A stretch of DNA of 22,780 nt from Candidatus Thorarchaeota archaeon (lineage in GTDB: Archaea; Asgardarchaeota; Thorarchaeia; Thorarchaeales; Thorarchaeaceae): contig RDOF01000043.1 of NCBI GenBank assembly GCA_011365025.1, forward strand, positions 1-22,780. Direction: 5' to 3'. This document shows positions 6,891 through 13,597 of this stretch, one piece after another (position 1 is the first letter of the stretch; each line of letters begins with the position of its first letter). The notes beneath the pieces were generated by a model that worked only from the letters and a program-made list of their open reading frames with translations, searched no databases and had not been told where the DNA came from. Both the position numbers and the translations under genes were made by a program.

Positions 6891-8660
6891 TCATTCAGTG
6901 CTGCTGTCAAATATGGTTCCAAGCCGTTTCCCCAGCAACTCCAGAAACATCGTATCCCGCTTCAAGGATTTTTCATTTTCGGAAGTCTGGTTGTAGGCAA
7001 TAGTGTAAAGCGTCTTGACATTACTCACATTACTTCGTATTCGACCTAGGCTTTGCTCGTATCTCTCAAGAGAAGCAGTAGTTCCATAGTAGAAACCAAC
7101 ATCGGCCTCTGGCAAGTCAGTTCCCTTTTCTATGAGCCTCTCAGAGGCGAATAGGACCTTCACCCGTCCTTCCTTGAAATCCCTTATCTGCTTGAATTGG
7201 GTGGCTCCATCCATGGCTCCATGAACGAAGGTGGCAGAGATGCCATTTGCCTCAGCTAGTGCCGCCAAATGCTTTGTTGTTTCCACAAAACGGCACATGA
7301 CGAGCGATTTCTTGTCTTCCTTCTCCATCATACCCAACCAGAATAGAAGTCGCTTCTCCTTTTCGCTCGTATATCCTTCGGCAGCAAGATACTCCTTCAT
7401 TCTCTCTCGCACCTGATTCCTTATCAAGAGGAAATCGCCATTCGTCAATAGGACCTTGTTCTCGATATCTTCAATGAACTTCGAGAACGATTTTAGCGTG
7501 CTCTCCAGAAGGCGCTGCCGTGCCACAGTCATCAGCAAATATGCGCTGGCATGCGATAGATAGGAATTCATTCTCTCCGTGTTGTTTCCCAGTTTCCCAA
7601 GCAGGTTGTTCTGAAGCTTCTTCTTGCTCAGCAAATCAGAAACGAACAAAAGAATCCTGTCATTTGGAATTCGGTCTTTTCCAGTAAGCAGTTTGTATGC
7701 CTTGGACAGCTGAGAAAATGAACCATGTCGCACCTTACCTATGACCGAATCCATTTCCGAAACCCAGTCATCAAAGACACGAATCTGCTTCAGCTGATAT
7801 TCTGGTCTAAAGAACTCGAAATCATCGCCTGCCGGGTGTATTTCAGCGACTCTGCTCTCCCCAAGCGTCGTCTTCAGGAGGTCTATCTTTGTTTCTTGGG
7901 AAACGGATGCCGTTAATCCTACCACAATCTTCTTTGAGTCGGATGACAGGATGCCAAGTAGATTCAGGATTGGCTCGAACTTCTTGTTCATTCGGAAATT
8001 CTTCGATTCAAACTCACGAATTAGCAGGTCGGCAATGCCTTTCTCATTATACTCCCTTCCTGCTGCCTCTTCTCTGTTCTCCAACTCCTCCTTTAGGTTT
8101 CTCACAATCTGGTTGAAATCTCGCCCTCCCCCGAATCTTCGTTCTACATAGCTGATTGTTTCTTCTCTGGGTCTCTTTGCCCCATAACTCTGGGCGAATA
8201 CATCAAAGATTTCATCGATTATGACCACACTCACCGCATTAAGGGCATCTCTGTCGATTCGCGGATTCTTACCGACAACAGAATTCATCAGAAGAATTGG
8301 AGTTGCGAAGATAAACTTGGAAAGCGCGATATGCTTTCGGGTCATATAGGCAGGAACTCCTTTTTGCTCATCGAGCAGATACAAGTGCCCATGCTTTGAG
8401 AGACCGTATTGATTCATCATGTCGTGAAGCTGGTGTTTCAATTTGCGGTCTTGGACCAAGAAGAGTACCTTTCCGTCTGGGGCGACAAAATCTCTTTCAA
8501 TGAGCATCTCAACAATGAGCGCCGCAATCAGTGTCTTTCCCATTCCCGTGGGAAGTAACACTAGGAACGCGTTCTTGTGCTCATTCTCCAAGTTGTGTAT
8601 TACCTGGTCTCTTGCATTGATTTGATAGAACCTTGGTTCAAATGGCATTTCGCTACCCAT
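6891..8660 (-). CDS. Hef/FANCM-like SF2 DNA helicase without nuclease domain
   Basis: A 589-residue superfamily 2 helicase. A Q-motif-like RFYQINARDQVI precedes Walker A, LPTGMGKT (residues 36-43). Walker B is IIDEIFD near 148, so the usual DEAH/DECH box reads DEIF. Motif III is GLTAS near 247. The second RecA domain has KSLVMCRFVETT, FVHGAMD, ASERLIEKGTDLPEADV near 503 and motif VI as QSLGRIRSN near 540. A long helical insert (about residues 150-235 and 300-410) separates the motifs, like the thumb-type insert of Hef, FANCM, RIG-I and Dicer helicases. A likely role is unwinding branched DNA, or RNA, in repair; the substrate cannot be read from sequence. Archaeal Hef usually carries an ERCC4 nuclease domain, and none is here. 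The ATG lies 27 bases from a TATA box (8684-8691), suggesting a leaderless mRNA. Confidence 0.85.
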   Translation of the reverse strand: MGSEMPFEPRFYQINARDQVIHNLENEHKNAFLVLLPTGMGKTLIAALIVEMLIERDFVAPDGKVLFLVQDRKLKHQLHDMMNQYGLSKHGHLYLLDEQKGVPAYMTRKHIALSKFIFATPILLMNSVVGKNPRIDRDALNAVSVVIIDEIFDVFAQSYGAKRPREETISYVERRFGGGRDFNQIVRNLKEELENREEAAGREYNEKGIADLLIREFESKNFRMNKKFEPILNLLGILSSDSKKIVVGLTASVSQETKIDLLKTTLGESRVAEIHPAGDDFEFFRPEYQLKQIRVFDDWVSEMDSVIGKVRHGSFSQLSKAYKLLTGKDRIPNDRILLFVSDLLSKKKLQNNLLGKLGNNTERMNSYLSHASAYLLMTVARQRLLESTLKSFSKFIEDIENKVLLTNGDFLLIRNQVRERMKEYLAAEGYTSEKEKRLLFWLGMMEKEDKKSLVMCRFVETTKHLAALAEANGISATFVHGAMDGATQFKQIRDFKEGRVKVLFASERLIEKGTDLPEADVGFYYGTTASLERYEQSLGRIRSNVSNVKTLYTIAYNQTSENEKSLKRDTMFLELLGKRLGTIFDSSTE

Positions 8661-8683
8661 GGCTTTCCGAGAGTAGTATTCTC

Positions 8684-8691
8684 TTTATAAA
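8684..8691. promoter_or_regulatory. Palindromic TATA box, bidirectional
   Basis: TTTATAAA is its own reverse complement. Its centre lies about 27.5 bases from the helicase ATG (8660, - strand) and about 26.5 bases from the GTG of the acetyltransferase remnant (8714, + strand). Both distances fit leaderless transcripts, so a single box may have driven both directions. Confidence 0.6.
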
Positions 8692-8713
8692 CAATTGAAA
8701 TAACTGCAAAACG

Positions 8714-8852
8714 GTGCCCTTTACAATTAGGGACCTCGCTTATGGAGATCAAGAGCAGGCCAATGACCTCTGCTCAACCACACGGGCGGTGAGGACTATG
8801 TTCCAGAGGCTTACATGCACTACAGTCACACCACATACAGGTAGAGAGATGC
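8714..8852 (+). pseudogene. Frameshifted and truncated remnant of a GNAT acetyltransferase
   Basis: From GTG at 8714 the frame reads MPFTIRDLAYGDQEQANDL. This matches the opening of GNAT N-acetyltransferases: the first strand, the IRD motif, then helix 1 (x-x-D...Q...L). Near 8787 the match jumps to another frame, which reads GGEDYVPEAYMHY, the loop and helix 2 that normally follow in this family. The second frame soon meets a stop (TAG at about 8850), and the acetyl-CoA-binding core is absent. The methyltransferase gene on the other strand ends at 8826, so the rest has been lost or replaced. The GTG lies at a leaderless distance from the palindromic TATA box, which supports a once-working gene. 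The assignment rests on remembered family patterns over about 40 residues. Confidence 0.45.
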
Positions 8853-9344
8853 CTCTTTGTCAACCTTTCTTGGTACCCAGCCATCGAGCACAAAGCGATA
8901 TGAAACCACGCGTGTGCCAGGCTTGAGTTCACTGGATAGTTTTTCTCTAATCTTCTTGTTTATTTCGTATCCTTGGTACAAAGTAACCACGGTGGCGTCC
9001 TCCAGAGTAGTCTTGAAGAAATTCTGCCGAATGATTTTGGCCTTTCCTTGAAGTTTCCGTTTCCATATCGAGAACCGCGACCATGCTGCCCGAAAAGGGT
9101 CTGCTTCAATACCGACTGATTTTGCCCCGAACTCTTCAGCTGCCATTATCACAATGCGTCCGTCACCGGAACCCATGTCGTACAACAGATCCTCTTTGCC
9201 AACCCCGGCAAACTCTAGCATTCTGCGCACTTTGCTTTTTGGAGTTGGAACCCATGGAGCACCAATAACCGAGGACCATGCAATCCAAATGACGACAGCC
9301 ATCACAGACATCTCTATTATGAAGATTAACAGTAGGTCAGTCAA
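8826..9344 (-). CDS. Membrane-anchored class I methyltransferase (FAM173/ATPSCKMT-like)
   Basis: The start is best placed at TTG 9344, where GTAGGAGGG lies 6 bases upstream; an in-frame TTG at 9419 would add 25 residues without a ribosome site. The 172-residue product begins with one membrane helix (about residues 3-25). Then come GAPWVPTP (28-35), KVRRML, SAM-binding motif I as YDMGSGDGRIVI (around 55-66) and the acidic end of strand 2, GIEADPFRA (around 78-86). The helix followed by (A/P)xVPTP and DxGSGDGR resembles the FAM173 lysine methyltransferases, some of which modify ATP synthase c-subunit or ADP/ATP carriers in mitochondria. The target here is unknown; a membrane protein is a reasonable inference. 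It follows the MFS exporter on the same strand after 88 bases, so co-transcription is possible. Confidence 0.75.
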   Translation of the reverse strand: MTDLLLIFIIEMSVMAVVIWIAWSSVIGAPWVPTPKSKVRRMLEFAGVGKEDLLYDMGSGDGRIVIMAAEEFGAKSVGIEADPFRAAWSRFSIWKRKLQGKAKIIRQNFFKTTLEDATVVTLYQGYEINKKIREKLSSELKPGTRVVSYRFVLDGWVPRKVDKEASLYLYVV

Positions 9345-9432
9345 TGTATTCCCTCCTACATGATTAATTGTAAATAGAAATACTATTCGATATTGGTTCG
9401 AAGAGAGTATTGTCAGCAATCCATTTTCTTAC

Positions 9433-10830
9433 TCAGAATTCCTCCGGAGCGGAGCAGTCTTCAGCACTATCTTTGGTTTGCTGTTCTGCTAAGCTTTCGT
9501 CGGTTCCTGAGTTTTCAGAGGCATATGTTCTGAGCTCAGGCGTGGCTAGGTCGTCTTGATCTGATGGTGATTGACCCTTTTCTCTCAATATTGCGTGGTC
9601 TTCAATCCGCATAAGAGATGGTACGAAGAAGGCCGCTAGACTCAGTATCGTTGTTCCAACGCCGGATACAATAAACCAAAACGGAACCCCAGTTATATCT
9701 GCAACAGGTCCAGCAATCGCCAGGCCAATTGGCATCATGGCTGAAGCCCCACTAACAATAATTGCGAATACTCTCCCTTGCTTATCAGGGGGGATTGTTG
9801 CCTGAAATATGGCAACTAACACACCATTGATGATTGGATTCAGAAAACTGACTACTGCATAAAACGCGACAGCCATCATGAACGAATCCGCAGGCACAAG
9901 ACCAATCAAAACGGTTCCAATTCCTTCAAGCGTCAGCGCTGCCAATGCAGTTACAATCTTCCGTTTTCCGCCACCCCAAATGGTTAGCAAGACCGCGCCA
10001 ATGACCGTTCCCGCTGCTCCGAAGGACTGCAGAATGGCCAAATCTATCTCATTGCCAAGGAAATACTTGCTGACCAAGATAGGTGAAAGACTGAAAGCTG
10101 GCGCCGAAAGTAGATTCACCATCATAGCTAGGAATACGAGTACGATTCCGCCACTCCACCCTTTGAGGAAAATGAGACCTTCTTTCATGTCACTTAGCAC
10201 TGAACTATCTTCAAGAGAAATCTCTCGAGCCGGCTGTGGAATTTTGATGATTGCCAGGCAAAACACGGCAAAGGCCGCTGTGGTAACGTCGACAAGAAGG
10301 ATACTCTGCATAGGTAAGAGCGCATAAAGAACTGCACCTATTGGTGGTGCGACAACATTGGACGCGCCATTCAGACCCTGATTCATCCCGCCAACTCTGG
10401 CCAAGTGCTTTCTTGGAACCATCAGTGTAGTTGATGCTTGCATTGCCGGAAAATGAAAGGCACCGAAGGCGGATCCTAATAGCATAATCAGGACTAGATG
10501 CCAGATTTCAACGACATTCAAAGCAAACAAAAACGACAGAGCTAAAATGGTTGCCGCTGTTAATGAATCAGCAACAATCATTGTTTTTCTTCTGCTCCAG
10601 CGGTCTACATACGAACCTGCAAAGGGGGCGACCAATACCTGAGGAAGTAGTGCAGCTATCGAGGCAAGAGCGAGAACCGTGGCTGAACCGGTAATATCAG
10701 TAATCCACCAGACCAGCGCGAATCTAACAATACGTGTGCCAAAGAGAGAGGCCGCTTGTCCACCCCACATTATTGCAAAGGGGCGAAGCGATTTGACTTC
10801 AGGCGCTTCGATAGCGTTCAAGCTCTTCAC
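9433..10830 (-). CDS. MFS drug/siderophore-type exporter
   Basis: A 465-residue polytopic membrane protein of the major facilitator superfamily with about 12 hydrophobic segments. Loop 2-3 has the expected basic signature (SYVDRWSRRKTMIVAD), and the first helix GQAASLFGTRIVRFALVWW is typical of the MFS_3 group (EntS, MefA/macrolide efflux-like). The likely role is export of a small molecule by proton antiport; the substrate is not identifiable. A hydrophilic acidic C-terminal tail of about 45 residues (rich in E, D, S) follows the last helix. The GTG start lies 28 bases from TTATAATT, consistent with a leaderless mRNA. It is divergent from a small ribbon-helix-helix protein at 10941, a plausible local repressor by position only. 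Confidence 0.85.
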   Translation of the reverse strand: MKSLNAIEAPEVKSLRPFAIMWGGQAASLFGTRIVRFALVWWITDITGSATVLALASIAALLPQVLVAPFAGSYVDRWSRRKTMIVADSLTAATILALSFLFALNVVEIWHLVLIMLLGSAFGAFHFPAMQASTTLMVPRKHLARVGGMNQGLNGASNVVAPPIGAVLYALLPMQSILLVDVTTAAFAVFCLAIIKIPQPAREISLEDSSVLSDMKEGLIFLKGWSGGIVLVFLAMMVNLLSAPAFSLSPILVSKYFLGNEIDLAILQSFGAAGTVIGAVLLTIWGGGKRKIVTALAALTLEGIGTVLIGLVPADSFMMAVAFYAVVSFLNPIINGVLVAIFQATIPPDKQGRVFAIIVSGASAMMPIGLAIAGPVADITGVPFWFIVSGVGTTILSLAAFFVPSLMRIEDHAILREKGQSPSDQDDLATPELRTYASENSGTDESLAEQQTKDSAEDCSAPEEF

Positions 10831-10854
10831 CGGGTGTGACGCATTTCTCTCACC

Positions 10855-10862
10855 TTATAATT
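10855..10862 (-). promoter_or_regulatory. TATA box of the MFS exporter gene
   Basis: On the - strand the element reads AATTATAA, with its centre about 28 bases before the GTG start at 10830. This is the spacing expected for a leaderless archaeal transcript. Confidence 0.5.
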
Positions 10863-10911
10863 CGATTTATCTGGGAGAGATATAGTGAGTCGCTCAGAAT
10901 TCAGTGGAATC

Positions 10912-10917
10912 TATAAG
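10912..10917 (+). promoter_or_regulatory. TATA box of the small RHH gene
   Basis: TATAAG has its centre 26-27 bases before ATG 10941, and no ribosome site lies between them, so the mRNA is probably leaderless. A second AT-rich stretch (ACTATAAAAT, 10930-10940) touches the ATG and is too close to serve as TATA box for this start. Confidence 0.5.
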
Positions 10918-10940
10918 TGACCAGAACATTACTATAAAAT

Positions 10941-11123
10941 ATGAGTCGCCAACTTAGTGTTAAGCTTCCCAAGGACTACAAAATGAAGTTCGAGAGGATA
11001 AATCGGGACTATGATTTAGGATATGGTTCTTTCCCGGAGTTCATTAAGGATTGCATGAGGCGACGCTTCGAAGAGGTGGACAATGAATACGGCGATGAAG
11101 CAGACCTGAAAAAGCCTGACTAG
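10941..11123 (+). CDS. Small ribbon-helix-helix DNA-binding protein
   Basis: A 60-residue protein. MSRQLSVKLPKDYKMKFERI is a short strand followed by a helix, and YGSFPEFIKDCMRRRFEEV is a second helix introduced by a Ser-Phe/Pro turn. This is the order of the MetJ/Arc/CopG-type ribbon-helix-helix fold, which binds DNA as a dimer through the N-terminal strand. The C-terminus is an acidic tail. It may be a local repressor, for instance of the divergent MFS gene, but no operator is proven. Its stop codon overlaps the stop of the convergent gene in the palindrome CTAG (11120-11123). No toxin gene is adjacent, so I do not call it an antitoxin. Confidence 0.65.
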   Translation: MSRQLSVKLPKDYKMKFERINRDYDLGYGSFPEFIKDCMRRRFEEVDNEYGDEADLKKPD

Positions 11124-11623
11124 GATGACAGGCTTGATTTCAGTCCCACTTCTTCAAGCTTGGAAATGAGTGAGTTTGCCTTTGCTTCCCCAATTTCCCC
11201 TTCCTCTCTCCAGATTACTTCTCCCTCGGAATCAAGCAAGAAAACATGTATGGACTCCTCGCTTGGAATTTTGAGTGCATCTTTGAACGGAGTCTTGTCT
11301 ATGTATAGCGTAATGGTTCTTCTTCTCGTTTCAGGTGACGGTATACCAGAACGCATTCCTCCATCAATCATCCTTTGGTATAGCCAGTTCATTCGCCTGA
11401 TTGTAGGAATCTCAAAGTAATCAAAAGAGCTGTTCTCCTCAGCGATTGATTCAAGAAGTGGAATCCAGCTGTTCACCAATCTTTGGTGCCATTGCTGAAA
11501 GGCTAAAATGAGGATTTTATATTTCGATTTGAGGTCGTTTGGCAAAGTCACGTCCTGCTTTAGAAGATTGGATCCAATTACTTCAGGAAATCTCACTACA
11601 TTCCACCGTAAACATGTTAACAA
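11120..11623 (-). CDS. ATP10-like thioredoxin-fold protein
   Basis: Up to 167 residues from TTG 11623. A GTG at 11596, after a GGTGG ribosome-site candidate, would give a 158-residue product starting at the conserved RFPEVIGSNLL and may be the real start. After a thioredoxin-like first strand (KYKILILAFQQW) the usual CxxC position holds QQWHQRLVNSW, with no cysteines, so it is not a disulfide reductase. The segment DGGMRSGIPSPETRRRTITL and then FKDALKIPSEESIHVFLLD are the marks of the bacterial/mitochondrial ATP10-like family as I recall it; yeast Atp10 helps assemble the ATP synthase F0 sector. No signal peptide is seen. The archaeal function is unknown. Its neighbours are a ferritin-like protein (same strand) and a convergent RHH gene. 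Confidence 0.6.
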   Translation of the reverse strand: MLTCLRWNVVRFPEVIGSNLLKQDVTLPNDLKSKYKILILAFQQWHQRLVNSWIPLLESIAEENSSFDYFEIPTIRRMNWLYQRMIDGGMRSGIPSPETRRRTITLYIDKTPFKDALKIPSEESIHVFLLDSEGEVIWREEGEIGEAKANSLISKLEEVGLKSSLSS

Positions 11624-11759
11624 TTGTGAATCAAGATAAGGTTTTGTAAGTGACTTAAAACCGCCCCGATTTCTGCCAAGACTGGCGTTGGTATCAAACA
11701 GCTTGACTTTGGGATACGTGAGCTGGTTGACAAATGCCTTGACTTAGACCTGCGAAATG

Positions 11760-12236
11760 CTACCCACCCGGGCTTCCATGCCAAGGGGTGTCTTTCCAAA
11801 GAAGCTCCCAAACATCCTCTTCCGTCAGGGTTTCAGGTTCCACCACTGTCTTGTGAAGCTCTTTCAGAAGCGCATGGTGCTTCAACTCGTCCTCACGAAT
11901 CATCATTGCAATGGTCTTGACTTGGTCACTGTCACTCTTGTCAGCTAGTTCCTGGTAGGTCTCTATAGCCTTGGCTTCCATCTCGATATGCTTCTTTATT
12001 CCTTTCCCAATCTTATCTCTCTCTTTCTCACTAATGAATGGGGTTGGACCTTCCACTGCTCTCCTGAGCGACTTGAGCAAAGCAGCGTGCTTCTTGGAAT
12101 CCTGAGAGATTGCAAGGAGCAGGTCCTTTATGAAAGCATTTCCCAGTTGTGCTACATTCTCCTCAACAATCTTGACAATCCTCATTTCGAGGTCGATTTG
12201 ATTATCAATGAACTCAAGAGTTTCATTCTTGTCCAC
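11760..12236 (-). CDS. Ferritin-like (rubrerythrin-type) protein
   Basis: A 158-residue helical protein in two similar halves, each with a long helix pair. Candidate metal ligands are E17 and E25/E26 in helix 1, D46 and H50 in DSKKHAALL, E87 and E92 in EAKAIETYQEL, and E117 with H120 in EDELKHHALL. The last is a canonical ExxH. The first half has DxxxH in place of ExxH, so the di-iron site may be asymmetric. There is no rubredoxin domain. The family deals with peroxide, iron or general stress. GTG start at 12236 with GAGGAG about 9 bases upstream. It lies back to back with the glutaredoxin/thioredoxin reductase operon, consistent with redox defence. Confidence 0.75.
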   Translation of the reverse strand: MDKNETLEFIDNQIDLEMRIVKIVEENVAQLGNAFIKDLLLAISQDSKKHAALLKSLRRAVEGPTPFISEKERDKIGKGIKKHIEMEAKAIETYQELADKSDSDQVKTIAMMIREDELKHHALLKELHKTVVEPETLTEEDVWELLWKDTPWHGSPGG

Positions 12237-12395
12237 TATTGAACACTCCTCATCTTCAATGGTACTTCTCTGAAAAACTCACTTAAGACTCTTGACCAAG
12301 GAACATAGATATGCATACAAGGGTTGCTTCATAACCTATATGAGTGTCCGTTGCATGCCGACAAGCAGCAAAGAGGCTCATCTGCAAGAAAGTCT

Positions 12396-12414
12396 GGAGG
12401 TTTCATGAAGATTG
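12396..12414 (+). promoter_or_regulatory. Ribosome site and ambiguous start of the glutaredoxin-like gene
   Basis: GGAGG (12396-12400) is followed by ATG at 12405, which is out of frame with the gene, and by the in-frame TTG at 12412, 11 bases downstream. The sequence ATGAAGATTGCCC would read MKLPKVF in frame if one A were absent. Either the TTG is used, or one base is a late mutation or sequence error. Confidence 0.5.
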
Positions 12415-12654
12415 CCCAAAGTATTTGTTTACACGGCCCCAGAGTGTCCTCATTCTGAGAACCTGAAAAAATTCCTTTCAGAACTCGGAGTGGAGGTGGA
12501 AGAGAAGTGCATTATAGATAACCCCAATGCGAGGGACGAGATAAAGAAACTAACAGGTCAAATGGGAATTCCTGTTGCAGTTATAGATGGTGAAATATAC
12601 GTTGGCTTTGACCGAAGGGCGGAACGACGAATAAAAAGAAAACTGGGGGTATAG
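12412..12654 (+). CDS. Glutaredoxin-like redoxin with CPHS active site
   Basis: An 80-residue single-domain thioredoxin-fold protein. The opening strand KVFVYTAPEC leads into the active site C12-P-H-S15, a CxxS version that lacks the resolving Cys. The cis-Pro turn is GIPVAVIDG (P54), and YVGFDR near residue 65 matches the GF motif of glutaredoxins and NrdH. C33 could be an alternative partner Cys. It probably handles mixed disulfides or persulfides in the cytoplasm. It is in an operon with the thioredoxin reductase four bases downstream, which suggests it is reduced by that enzyme rather than by glutathione. The start is TTG (see the ribosome-site entry). Confidence 0.8.
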   Translation: MPKVFVYTAPECPHSENLKKFLSELGVEVEEKCIIDNPNARDEIKKLTGQMGIPVAVIDGEIYVGFDRRAERRIKRKLGV

Positions 12655-12658
12655 AGGT

Positions 12659-13594
12659 TTGTACGATTTGGTAGTTATTGGAGCCGGCGTGACAGGATAC
12701 AGCGCGGCAATGTATGCTGCCCGTCTTGATATGTCAGTCGCTGTGATTGGCGATGTTGACGGGGGAACAATTACACTCACAGATGACGTTGCCAACTATC
12801 CCGGCTTCATTCAGCTTACAGGAAAGGAACTGGCTGAAACCATCAAAGCACATGCATTGGATTATCCGGTGTACATCGAGACTGGAATGGTTGAAGATAT
12901 CTTTCGGAACAAGCAGGACCTCTTCTATGTTGTAACTAGTAGCAAGACATTCCTTGCGAAATCCATTCTCTTTGCAACCGGCATGAAGGAACGCGAGCTG
13001 GAAGTACCCGGCCATAACGAGTTAAGAAACAGAGGGGTTTCTTATTGTGCCCTGTGCGATGCGCCTCTATTCAAGGACAAGATCGTTGCTGTGATTGGCG
13101 GGAGTGACAGTGCGGCCAAGGAGGCTCTACTTCTTGCCAAGTATTGTTCCAAGGTCTATATCATCTATCGGCGGGAGAAGATTCGCCCTGAGCCAATCAA
13201 TGGACGGAGAATCGAGGCTGAGCCGAAAATTGAGATTATAGCAAACACCAATGTGACAGAAATTCTAGGGGAAACGAGAGTCACCGGAGTGAAGCTCGAC
13301 AATCCATACAATGGGTCAACCGCTTTGAACCTGGACGGTATCTTCGTAGCAATTGGTGGAATCCCCTACTCCGGCCTAGCAAAGAAACTTGGCGTCGAAA
13401 CCAACAAGAAGGGCGAGATAATGATTGACCGTTCCGGGCGGACGAATATTGAAGGTGTGTATGCGGCTGGCGATGTTGTGGACTCGGAGTTCAAGCAAGC
13501 GATAACTGGTGTGGGTGAAGGAGTCCAAGCTGCATATCAGGCGTACAAATATGTGAACGAGCACGACTTCATTCTTACCTGCCAAGAGCAATAG
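12659..13594 (+). CDS. trxB: Thioredoxin reductase (NADPH/FAD)
   Basis: A 311-residue low-molecular-weight thioredoxin reductase, full length for the family. The FAD-binding motif is GAGVTG (8-13) at the N-terminus. The redox-active pair is C130-A-L-C133 in SYCALCDAP, compared with the usual CATCDG. The nucleotide-binding motif is GGSDSAAKEA (147-156) followed by YRREKIRPEP, where basic residues would favour NADPH. The C-terminal FAD motif GVYAAGDVVD lies near 275. It reduces thioredoxin-like proteins in the cytoplasm; the redoxin immediately upstream and the disulfide oxidoreductase at 13904 are the obvious clients. Start TTG at 12659, with GGGGGT (12645-12650) as ribosome site 8 bases upstream. 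It converges with the YciI-like gene, only three bases apart. Confidence 0.92.
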   Translation: MYDLVVIGAGVTGYSAAMYAARLDMSVAVIGDVDGGTITLTDDVANYPGFIQLTGKELAETIKAHALDYPVYIETGMVEDIFRNKQDLFYVVTSSKTFLAKSILFATGMKERELEVPGHNELRNRGVSYCALCDAPLFKDKIVAVIGGSDSAAKEALLLAKYCSKVYIIYRREKIRPEPINGRRIEAEPKIEIIANTNVTEILGETRVTGVKLDNPYNGSTALNLDGIFVAIGGIPYSGLAKKLGVETNKKGEIMIDRSGRTNIEGVYAAGDVVDSEFKQAITGVGEGVQAAYQAYKYVNEHDFILTCQEQ

Positions 13595-13597
13595 GAA

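Noticed and set aside
10941..11623. Toxin-antitoxin pair of the RHH gene with the convergent gene
   Set aside because: The neighbour is convergent, not co-transcribed, and resembles ATP10-like thioredoxin-fold proteins instead of any toxin family.
11624..11746. Upstream extension of the ATP10-like frame on the - strand
   Set aside because: The frame stays open to a stop near 11746 but contains no ATG, GTG or TTG before 11623, so it cannot be translated as part of the gene.
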